Below the pieces are notes generated by a model. It was not told the DNA's origin and ran no database searches. It saw nothing but the letters and a program-made list of their open reading frames with translations. From Marinobacterium sedimentorum (GTDB lineage Bacteria; Pseudomonadota; Gammaproteobacteria; Pseudomonadales; Balneatricaceae): a DNA stretch of 41,820 bases. Location: NCBI RefSeq assembly GCF_024267675.1, contig NZ_JALDYX010000036.1, forward strand, positions 1 to 41,820, written 5' to 3'. Positions 1-6,209 of the stretch are shown here, piece by piece. Both the position numbers and the translations under genes were made by a program. The stretch's first letter is position 1. The number at the start of each line of letters is the position of its first letter.

Positions 1-10
1 TTATTCAACG

Positions 11-41
11 AAAACGCCTCGACCATTGGTCGGGGCGTTTT
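11..41 (+). terminator. Rho-independent terminator of a gene left of the window
   Basis: The stem AACGCCTCGACC pairs with GGTCGGGGCGTT around a short loop and is followed by a run of T. The left flank is A-rich, so it could also work on the minus strand. It most likely ends a gene lying before the window start and separates it from sdhE. Confidence 0.8.
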
Positions 42-105
42 TGTATGTGGGATTTTAACCCCCGTGGTTTTCGTATAAGCATTTAAAAGCATGGGTTGCT
101 GCTTT

Positions 106-135
106 GTGACGGGCGTGATAAAACGCCTGCATAAT
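106..135 (+). promoter_or_regulatory. Candidate sigma-70 promoter of sdhE-ygfX
   Basis: GTGACG at 106-111 (4 of 6 matches to the -35 consensus) and CATAAT at 130-135 (5 of 6 to the -10) are separated by 18 bases, about 25 bases upstream of the sdhE start. The spacer contains the inverted repeat GGCGT-N6-ACGCC (112-127), which could be an operator. This rests on motif matching only. Confidence 0.4.
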
Positions 136-160
136 TCGCAGCAATAGTATTGAGAGTTCT

Positions 161-415
161 ATGTACAGTGATGAGGATATTCGACGTCTGAAATGGCAGA
201 GTCGGCGCGGCATGCTTGAGCTGGACGTTCTGCTGGTGCCTTTTGTTGATGAGGCGTTCAGGCAGTTGTCGCTGGAGGATCAGCTGAGGTTTGAAAAGCT
301 GCTTGCCTGCGAAGACCAGGATCTGTTTGTCTGGTTTATGCAGCGTGAGGTTGCGGCCGACCCTGAGATTGCCCGTATGGTGAAGATGATTCTGGACCGT
401 GTTCAGCCCGCTTGA
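161..415 (+). CDS. sdhE: SdhE, succinate dehydrogenase flavinylation/assembly factor
   Basis: This is a small (84 aa) cytoplasmic protein of the SdhE/CptB/YgfY family, which promotes covalent FAD attachment to the flavoprotein subunit SdhA and also to fumarate reductase. The family hallmark RRGMLELD is present at about residues 15-22 (the RGxxE motif needed for flavinylation), followed by the acidic helical region with FEKLLACEDQDLF. The length is normal for the family. The ATG at 161 is the only sensible start. It overlaps the next gene, ygfX, by 17 bases, so the two are probably co-transcribed and translationally coupled. This sdhE-ygfX pairing beside nadB is common in gammaproteobacteria. 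Confidence 0.93.
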   Translation: MYSDEDIRRLKWQSRRGMLELDVLLVPFVDEAFRQLSLEDQLRFEKLLACEDQDLFVWFMQREVAADPEIARMVKMILDRVQPA

Positions 416-842
416 GGTTAGGTTCAAGCCTTCGCGCATGCTCTGGTGGCTGCAGCTATCGAGTCACCTGATGCTGGTCGTACTGCTGGCTCTTTCGGTA
501 CTCCCGCTCTATCTGATTCTGTGCCTGACTGGCGTTGCAGGGCTGAGTCTCTGGCTGAGTTACCGTCAGCGCAGGGGCACGGTACAGGCGCTGCGCTGGG
601 ATGCGGATCTGCATACTGTTGCGCTCTATGAGGCGGGGCAGGGCTGGGTGACAGCCGATGCGCTGGAGTCGGTGCTGGCCTGGCGCTGGCTGCTGATATT
701 GCGGATTCATGCCGGTGGCCGACGGCGGCGGCTGGTGCTCTTGCACGACAGCGTAACTGCCGATGCCTTCAGGCGCCTGAGCGTGATCGCCAGGCTCGCA
801 CCCTTGAAGCTCAGTGCACCTGATCAGGCCACTCGTAGTTAA
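399..842 (+). CDS. ygfX: YgfX/CptA-like inner-membrane protein
   Basis: This 147-aa protein has two closely spaced hydrophobic segments near the N-terminus (about residues 14-53), then a soluble basic region with the pattern WRWLLILRIHAGGRRRRLVLLHDSVTA cut by short loops, as in the YgfX family. Family members sit in the inner membrane next to SdhE. In E. coli YgfX was described as the toxin half of a toxin-antitoxin pair (CptAB), an interpretation now disputed. Translation starts at a GTG inside the end of sdhE. The 3' end overlaps the convergent nadB gene by 32 bases, so no terminator lies between them. Recognition rests on the topology and the sdhE partner; similarity within this family is low. 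Confidence 0.8.
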   Translation: MFSPLEVRFKPSRMLWWLQLSSHLMLVVLLALSVLPLYLILCLTGVAGLSLWLSYRQRRGTVQALRWDADLHTVALYEAGQGWVTADALESVLAWRWLLILRIHAGGRRRRLVLLHDSVTADAFRRLSVIARLAPLKLSAPDQATRS

Positions 843-2421
843 CCGGTGTCAGGATGGTGTCGCGTGCCTCGGGGGCAAGATCCGGATAGTCGAGGGTGTA
901 ATGCAGGCCCCGGCTCTCGGTGCGCTGCATGGCTGAACGAATAATCAGGTCTGATACCAGCGCTAGATTGCGCAACTCCAGCAGATCCCGGGTGACGCGG
1001 TAGTTGCTGTAATACTCTGTGATTTCTTGTTGCAGCAGGTCGACGCGGTGCTTTGCCCGCTGCAGTCGCTTGTTGGTTCTAACGATGCCGACATAATCCC
1101 ACATGAAACGCCGCAGCTCTTCCCAGTTATGGGAAATGATAACGTCTTCGTCGGAGTCGGTGACCTGGGATGCATCCCAGGCCGGCACCCGGATGCTTCT
1201 GTCCGGCGATATTGTCTGGCTGGCGGCGATGTCCGTCGCGACCGCGCTGGCAAATACCAGGCACTCGAGCAGCGAGTTGGAGGCAAGCCGGTTGGCGCCA
1301 TGCAGGCCGGTAAAAGCTGTTTCGCCGATCGCATAGAGTCCGGGGATATCGCTGCGGCCGCGGATATCGGTAACGATGCCACCGCAGGTGTAGTGAGCGG
1401 CGGGCACTATGGGAATGGGCTGGCGCGTGATGTCGATGCCCAGCTCCAGGCACTTGGTGTAAATGGTCGGAAAGTGACCCTTGATAAAGTCAGCAGGCTT
1501 GTGGGAAATGTCGAGATAAAGGCAGTCACAGCCGAGGCGTTTCATTTCGTGGTCAATGGCTCTGGCGACGATGTCGCGCGGTGCCAGTTCTCCACGCTCA
1601 TCAAAACGCAGCATAAAGCGCTCGCCATCCGGCAACAGCAGGTGTCCGCCTTCTCCGCGCACAGCTTCCGATACCAGGAATGACTTGGCTTGCGGGTGGT
1701 ACAGGCAGGTGGGATGAAACTGATTGAACTCCATGTTGGCGACCCGGGCGCCCGAACGCCAGGCCATGGCGATGCCGTCTCCCGAGGCACCGTCCGAGTT
1801 GCTGGTGTAAAGATAGGCCTTGGATGCGCCGCCCGTGGCAAGTACGACCTGGCCGGCCCGGAACAGCTTAACCTCGCCGGACATGCTGTCCAGGACGTAG
1901 GCGCCGACACAGCGATTGCTGGCCAGGCGGAGCTTTTCACGGGTGATCAGGTCAACTGCGATGCAGTTTTCAAACAGTGTGATGTTGCTGGCAGACTGGG
2001 CTTGTTGAATCAGGGTTTCCTGTACTGCTCTGCCGGTTGCATCGGCGGCATGGATAATGCGCCGGTGGGAGTGGCCGCCCTCCTGGGTTAGGTGTAGGTG
2101 GCTGTCTTCGCGGGTAAAGGGAACGCCCTGCTCAATCAGCCACTGAACGCTACGAGTGCCTTGGGTTACGGTGTATTCGACAGCCTGCTGGCGACTCAGG
2201 TCGGCGCCGGCGATCATGGTGTCAGCGTAGTGGGCCTGGGTTGTGTCGCCAGCATCGAGCACGGCTGCAATACCGCCCTGGGCCAGCCAGGTAGAGCCGG
2301 AGGTGAGCTCTCCCTTGCTCAATACAGCGACGCTCAGGTGCGCAGGAAGCTGCAGAGCCAGTGTCAGACCTGCCGCTCCGCTGCCAATGATCAAAACGTC
2401 ATGGATATGTTCGCTGGTCAT
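811..2421 (-). CDS. nadB: L-aspartate oxidase NadB
   Basis: This FAD enzyme oxidises L-aspartate to iminoaspartate, the first step of de novo NAD synthesis, acting with NadA. It is 536 aa, the usual length. The dinucleotide-binding motif GSGAAGL is at residues 13-19. The succinate dehydrogenase/fumarate reductase flavoprotein signatures follow: the RRIIHAADATGR region, the active-site block HYTCGGIVTD, and GANRLASNSLLE. The C-terminal three-helix domain is complete. The gene is divergent from rpoE, as in Pseudomonas. A plausible promoter on the minus strand is TTCACG / CATAAT with an 18-base spacer (2462-2491). The 3' end runs 32 bases into the convergent ygfX gene. Confidence 0.97.
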   Translation of the reverse strand: MTSEHIHDVLIIGSGAAGLTLALQLPAHLSVAVLSKGELTSGSTWLAQGGIAAVLDAGDTTQAHYADTMIAGADLSRQQAVEYTVTQGTRSVQWLIEQGVPFTREDSHLHLTQEGGHSHRRIIHAADATGRAVQETLIQQAQSASNITLFENCIAVDLITREKLRLASNRCVGAYVLDSMSGEVKLFRAGQVVLATGGASKAYLYTSNSDGASGDGIAMAWRSGARVANMEFNQFHPTCLYHPQAKSFLVSEAVRGEGGHLLLPDGERFMLRFDERGELAPRDIVARAIDHEMKRLGCDCLYLDISHKPADFIKGHFPTIYTKCLELGIDITRQPIPIVPAAHYTCGGIVTDIRGRSDIPGLYAIGETAFTGLHGANRLASNSLLECLVFASAVATDIAASQTISPDRSIRVPAWDASQVTDSDEDVIISHNWEELRRFMWDYVGIVRTNKRLQRAKHRVDLLQQEITEYYSNYRVTRDLLELRNLALVSDLIIRSAMQRTESRGLHYTLDYPDLAPEARDTILTPVNYEWPDQVH

Positions 2422-2461
2422 GCTTAACCCTGAGAGCCGTAGTGCGGAATGCCAAAAAGCA

Positions 2462-2491
2462 ATTATGCAATGCAGGGGCTGCTTGCGTGAA
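2462..2491 (-). promoter_or_regulatory. Candidate sigma-70 promoter of nadB
   Basis: Read on the minus strand, TTCACG (plus 2486-2491) and CATAAT (plus 2462-2467) are 18 bases apart, and the -10 lies about 40 bases before the nadB ATG. Four and five of six consensus bases match. Confidence 0.35.
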
Positions 2492-2531
2492 CCTTTTGTG
2501 TCGTTTGACGGGATATTTTTACGATTCGGCC

Positions 2532-2559
2532 GGAACTAACCATTCACCCCAGGTTCATA
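2532..2559 (+). promoter_or_regulatory. Candidate sigma-E (AlgU) type promoter of rpoE
   Basis: GGAACTA at 2532-2538 and TCATA at 2555-2559 are separated by 16 bases. The sigma-E family -35 is GGAACTT and the -10 is TCTGA or TCAAA with about the same spacing. An autoregulatory promoter of this type is known upstream of rpoE/algU in several gammaproteobacteria. The -10 match is partial. Confidence 0.45.
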
Positions 2560-2592
2560 TTGTTTAGCTTGCGATACCCGGCTCTTGAGAGG

Positions 2593-2631
2593 TTGCAATG
2601 ACGTAGTCGGCACAGCCATACTCACGTCATT
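2593..2631 (+). promoter_or_regulatory. Second rpoE promoter candidate with flanking inverted repeat
   Basis: TTGCAA (2593-2598) and CATACT (2617-2622), 18 bases apart, could be a housekeeping promoter. The inverted repeat AATGACGT (2597-2604) / ACGTCATT (2624-2631) has perfect 8-base arms that bracket the -10. It could be an operator or a hairpin at the 5' end of the message. Confidence 0.3.
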
Positions 2632-2680
2632 AAATCCCCTGCAGTAGGGGAAGTAGTACCTTGGAACATAAGGATCTGGA

Positions 2681-3268
2681 GTGTCAAACGAGAGTCAGAG
2701 CGCGATTGACGGGCAGCTGGTGAAGCGTGTGCAGGCGGGTGACAGTCGAGCTTATGATCTGCTGGTAAAAAAGTACCAGCACAAGATCATCGGCCTGATT
2801 GGGCGTTATGTGTATGACCACCACGAAGCGCTGGATGTATCCCAGGAGGCTTTCATCAAGGCTTACCGAGCCTTGCCGAAATTTCGTGGCGACAGTGCCT
2901 TTTATACGTGGTTGTACAGAATTGCCATCAATACCGCCAAAAACCACCTGGTTGCCAAGGGGCGCCGTCCACCGGATGTTGATGTGGCGGTGGAGGATGC
3001 GCATTATTTTGGCGGAGACAGTGAGCTCAAGGATATTGAGACTCCCGAGAACAATCTTTATCGGGATGAGCTTGAAGCCATCGTTAAACGTGTGCTGGAT
3101 AAATTGCCCGAAGACCTTCGGGTTGCGCTGACGTTACGCGAGTTCGATGGTTTGAGTTACGAAGATATCGCCAATGTCATGGATTGCCCGGTGGGAACGG
3201 TTCGTTCCCGGATTTTCAGGGCGCGAGAGGCGATCGATAAAGAGATAGTGCCTTTTCTTGCGGAATGA
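2681..3268 (+). CDS. rpoE: Extracytoplasmic-function sigma factor RpoE/AlgU
   Basis: This 195-aa ECF sigma factor directs RNA polymerase to envelope-stress promoters. Region 2 spans about residues 23-95, with the -10 recognition stretch DVSQEAFIKAYRALPKF and FYTWLYRIAINTAKNHL. Region 4 spans about residues 135-190, with LREFDGLSYEDIANVM and the helix GTVRSRIFRAREAI that contacts the -35. Both are typical of RpoE/AlgU. The start is a GTG at 2681 preceded by AAGGATCTGGA. It is the first gene of the stress operon and is followed after 46 bases by its anti-sigma factor. The order nadB / rpoE / anti-sigma / rseC / mucD is that of Pseudomonas. Confidence 0.97.
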   Translation: MSNESQSAIDGQLVKRVQAGDSRAYDLLVKKYQHKIIGLIGRYVYDHHEALDVSQEAFIKAYRALPKFRGDSAFYTWLYRIAINTAKNHLVAKGRRPPDVDVAVEDAHYFGGDSELKDIETPENNLYRDELEAIVKRVLDKLPEDLRVALTLREFDGLSYEDIANVMDCPVGTVRSRIFRAREAIDKEIVPFLAE

Positions 3269-3314
3269 CGGAGAGCCGCCGGGAACATGATGAGAATGTG
3301 TTTGAGGGAAAACC

Positions 3315-4166
3315 ATGAGTGATCAGTTCAACGATACCCTGTCGGCGCTTGTGGACGGTGAAGCCAATGACTTTGAAACGCGTCGGCTGCTGTCCACGCT
3401 GGATGAGCAGCCGGCGATGGGTGAAAAATGGCGGCGTTACCACCTGACACGCTCTGCGCTCAAGGGTGAGCGCGATACGGTGATGACTGATATCAGTGCT
3501 GGCGTGATGGCGCAGATCGCCAGTGCCGATCCAGGGTCGCTGCTGGATACTCGGGACAATGTAGTAGAGCAGGAGGTTGCTCCCCGCAAGGTCGAGGCCG
3601 GGCGTTACTGGAAGCCTCTGATCAGCATGGCCACGGCTGCTTCTGTGACGGCGGCGGTCATTCTGGGTGTGCAGGGCTTCAACGCCGAGCCCGTCAACAC
3701 GGTTGCCAGTAACCAGCCACAGTACCTGCTGCCGTCTGTGAGCAGTTCCGCCGATTTTGTGCGGGCCCGCTATGGGCACGAAAGTGGCTATGCCGCTCAG
3801 GGAGCAACGCCGCAGGCGGATGTTATTCGTCTGCCACGGGGGCTTGAGCGTTACATCGATCAGCATCAGCATATGCTTGGCGCCAAAAAGCCGGGCTGGC
3901 GTGCCCAGTGGTTGCCGGATGGCTTTACCAAGGTGCGTCACGAAGTGATGCCCGATGCCGAAGTGATGCTGTTTTCCGATGGGCGTCATTCGGTATCCGT
4001 TTGCATCGAGCCGTTTGGACGTCAGACGGTTGCCGCCGGCGCTGCCCAGTCCAAGGACATGATCGCGGTCGGCAAGCGTCGCGGTGATGACTTCGTGACG
4101 GTTGTGGGTGATGTGCCGCTGATGATTGCGGATCGTATTGCCGCCTCAGTTCAGGTCAGCCAGTAA
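3315..4166 (+). CDS. rseA: Composite anti-sigma factor: RseA/MucA fused to RseB/MucB C-terminal domain
   Basis: This 283-aa protein is an inner-membrane inhibitor of sigma-E with an unusual architecture. Residues 1-95 are the RseA/MucA cytoplasmic sigma-binding region (SALVDGEANDFETRRLL, then the WRRYHLTRSALKGE helix). A single membrane segment spans about 101-119. Residues 120-185 resemble the MucA periplasmic tail, including the LERYIDQHQHML helix. Residues 194-280 match the small C-terminal domain of RseB/MucB: WRAQWLPDGF, LFSDGRHSVSVCIEP and VTVVGDVPLMIADRIAASV. The large LolA-like RseB domain and its signal peptide are absent, and no separate rseB lies between this gene and rseC, whose ATG directly follows this TAA. 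Fusion is what the frame shows; the domain calls come from remembered family sequences. Sigma-E control should survive, but sensing through the RseB lipid-binding domain may not. Confidence 0.85.
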   Translation: MSDQFNDTLSALVDGEANDFETRRLLSTLDEQPAMGEKWRRYHLTRSALKGERDTVMTDISAGVMAQIASADPGSLLDTRDNVVEQEVAPRKVEAGRYWKPLISMATAASVTAAVILGVQGFNAEPVNTVASNQPQYLLPSVSSSADFVRARYGHESGYAAQGATPQADVIRLPRGLERYIDQHQHMLGAKKPGWRAQWLPDGFTKVRHEVMPDAEVMLFSDGRHSVSVCIEPFGRQTVAAGAAQSKDMIAVGKRRGDDFVTVVGDVPLMIADRIAASVQVSQ

Positions 4167-4601
4167 ATGCTGCAGGAAGAAGCCGTTGTGGTTGCGGTGG
4201 ATGGCGACGGTATCTGGGTCGAGTCCGACCGCACAGGCACCTGCCAGAGCTGCAGTGCCAGCAAGGGATGCGGCCAGCGTGCACTGGCAGAGTATGCCAG
4301 CAAGCGCAGCGAACGTCTGCTGATTGATAACCCGCATGGCCTTGTGGCGCGCGTAGGCGACAGGGTCAGTGTTGGTATTGAAGAAGGCAGTTTTCTGCAA
4401 GCCTCACTGCTGCTATATACCCTGCCGCTTGTCCTGCTCTTCCTGGGCGGATATCTGGGATCCTTTTACGGTGTGTCCGAGTTGCCCTCGGTTTTTGGCA
4501 GTTTCTTTGGTCTGGCAGCAGGTTTGCTGCTGGTTAGAGGTGCCGGGCAACGCTTGGCGCGCTCCTGTCGTTACCAGCCTGTACTGATGAATATTATTTA
4601 G
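4167..4601 (+). CDS. rseC: RseC/MucC-family inner-membrane regulator
   Basis: This 144-aa member of the SoxR-reducing-system/RseC family modulates sigma-E activity in E. coli and Pseudomonas. The N-terminal soluble part carries a cysteine cluster at residues 26, 29 and 35 (CX2CX5C), which could bind a metal or FeS cluster. Two membrane spans follow, at about 79-100 and 106-124. The ATG touches the stop codon of the preceding gene (TAAATG), so translation is likely coupled. The position between the anti-sigma factor and mucD matches mucC. Confidence 0.92.
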   Translation: MLQEEAVVVAVDGDGIWVESDRTGTCQSCSASKGCGQRALAEYASKRSERLLIDNPHGLVARVGDRVSVGIEEGSFLQASLLLYTLPLVLLFLGGYLGSFYGVSELPSVFGSFFGLAAGLLLVRGAGQRLARSCRYQPVLMNII

Positions 4602-4625
4602 TGTGCCCTCAAAAGGTCTGAATCC

Positions 4626-6023
4626 ATGCAGTCAATGAAAGTAGTACTCAGCATCTTGTTGTGTCTGGTGTGGTTGCCTGCGCATGCTGAATTGCCTGAC
4701 TTTAAAAGTCTGGTGAAGGAAGCGGCGCCAGCTGTGGTCAATATTAGTACGGTACCCAAAGAGAAAACTGGTCAGGCGTCTGCGCTCAGTCCGTTCGAAG
4801 GACCTGATGCGGAGCAGATCCCGGAAATGTTCCGACACTTCTTCAAGCAGCTGCCGGAGCTCGGAGAACAGCTGCGTCCTGCGCCACGCTCGCTGGGTTC
4901 CGGTTTTGTGATCAGTGAAGACGGCTACATTCTTACCAATCATCATGTGGTCAAGGGTGCTGGTAAGGTGCTGGTGCGCCTGAGTGACCGGCGTGAACTT
5001 GAAGCCCAGGTGATTGGCTCTGATGAGCGGTCTGATGTGGCGGTGCTGAAAATTGATGCGACCGGGTTGCCGCATGTCCGCATCGGTTCGTCCGAGGCGC
5101 TGGAAGCGGGGGAGTGGGTTCTTGCCATTGGTTCGCCCTTTGGGTTTGACCATTCTGTGACCGCGGGCATCGTCAGTGCCACCGAGCGTGCGCTGGCCAA
5201 CGAAACCTATGTGCCTTTTATTCAGACTGATGTGGCGATCAATCCGGGTAACTCCGGTGGCCCACTGTTTAATCTCAATGGCGAGGTTGTCGGCATAAAC
5301 TCACAGATTTACACCCGCTCAGGCGGTTTTATGGGGCTGTCGTTCGCTATTCCAATCGACGTTGCCATGGATGTTGCCGAGCAGCTCAAGACCCAGGGGC
5401 ATGTCACCCGTGGCTGGCTGGGGGTGATTATTCAGGAAGTGAGCAGGGATCTCGCCGAGTCCTTCGGGCTCGACAAGCCCGCCGGTGCATTGATCGCAAA
5501 AGTATTGCCGAGTAGCCCCGCTGAAAAATCAGGCTTCATGGAAGGTGATGTGATTTACCGTTTTAATGATCGGGATATCGATTTGTCGTCGGACCTTCCG
5601 CCGCAGGTTGGCCGCGTAAAGCCCGGCGAGTCCGTGCCTATTGATATAGTGCGTAACGGCAAGCATGAGCGACTGGATGTCACCATAGAAGCGCTGCCTG
5701 AAAGCGGCGAGCAGTTTGCCGCATCCGGCCAGGTCGATGAGCTGAAAAGCAATCGCCTTGAATTGCTTGTTGGCGAGCTGGATAGCGAGCGCAAGGAAAA
5801 GTGGAATCTGCGTTCAGGCGTGGTGATACGTGCGGTTAACCCAGGTGCCGGCGCGGATGCCGGGCTTGTGGTCGAGGACGTTATTACCATGGTCAACGGC
5901 GAAGTGATCGAGAGTGTGGCACAGTTCGAACAGGCGGTGGAAAGCCTGCCGGTTGACCGGCCGGTGCCCCTGCGCATCGTGCGTCGGGGCAGCCCGATGT
6001 TTATTCCGCTCAAGCTCGAGTAA
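4626..6023 (+). CDS. mucD: Periplasmic serine endoprotease MucD (DegP/HtrA family)
   Basis: This 465-aa trypsin-like protease and chaperone degrades misfolded envelope proteins. A signal peptide covers the first 21 residues, ending in the cleavage motif AHA before ELPDF. The catalytic triad is visible as His107 (TNHHVV), Asp137 (SDVAV) and Ser210 (GNSGGP). Two PDZ domains follow at about residues 250-345 and 370-460. As the last gene of the rpoE operon it fits MucD, which indirectly restrains AlgU in Pseudomonas by clearing misfolded protein. The start at 4626 has AAAAGG upstream; an alternative ATG three codons later would also work. A strong terminator follows the stop. Confidence 0.96.
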   Translation: MQSMKVVLSILLCLVWLPAHAELPDFKSLVKEAAPAVVNISTVPKEKTGQASALSPFEGPDAEQIPEMFRHFFKQLPELGEQLRPAPRSLGSGFVISEDGYILTNHHVVKGAGKVLVRLSDRRELEAQVIGSDERSDVAVLKIDATGLPHVRIGSSEALEAGEWVLAIGSPFGFDHSVTAGIVSATERALANETYVPFIQTDVAINPGNSGGPLFNLNGEVVGINSQIYTRSGGFMGLSFAIPIDVAMDVAEQLKTQGHVTRGWLGVIIQEVSRDLAESFGLDKPAGALIAKVLPSSPAEKSGFMEGDVIYRFNDRDIDLSSDLPPQVGRVKPGESVPIDIVRNGKHERLDVTIEALPESGEQFAASGQVDELKSNRLELLVGELDSERKEKWNLRSGVVIRAVNPGAGADAGLVVEDVITMVNGEVIESVAQFEQAVESLPVDRPVPLRIVRRGSPMFIPLKLE

Positions 6024-6030
6024 GCAGTGA

Positions 6031-6058
6031 CAGGGGGCCAGCCGGCCCCCTGTTTCGT
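6031..6058 (+). terminator. Terminator of the rpoE-mucD operon
   Basis: A perfect 9-base stem (CAGGGGGCC / GGCCCCCTG) with a 4-base loop starts seven bases after the mucD stop and is followed by TTTCGTT. The T tract is short, so some readthrough into lepA is possible. Confidence 0.65.
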
Positions 6059-6087
6059 TCAGGGGTGGGGGGCGGGCTCTGAGTTCG

Positions 6088-6111
6088 GCGCCCTGTGCCG
6101 GTGCAGGGCGC
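6088..6111 (+). repeat. GC-rich hairpin in the lepA leader
   Basis: GCGCCCTG (6088-6095) pairs perfectly with CAGGGCGC (6104-6111) around an 8-base loop. No T tract follows, so this is not a typical terminator. It lies about 100 bases before the lepA start, in the 186-base mucD-lepA gap, where I could not find a convincing promoter. Confidence 0.4.
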
Positions 6112-6209
6112 GTGCATTCGATAGCCGCGCTGCGGTAAATACGGTAAACTTCGTCGCTTTGAATTATCGCCCTAATATCCAGGGTCAGCTGATCCCGAGT
6201 ATCCTACAC

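Noticed and set aside
399..842. sdhE-ygfX as a toxin-antitoxin module
   Set aside because: The CptAB interpretation exists, but RGMLELD and the family context make SdhE a flavinylation factor; nothing in the sequence supports a toxin role.
3315..4166. The composite anti-sigma gene as a frameshift or chimeric artefact
   Set aside because: The frame is clean throughout, the join falls between recognisable domains, the topology puts the RseB domain in the periplasm where it belongs, and rseC follows immediately. An exact in-frame assembly deletion is possible but less likely; it is listed as a refutation test.
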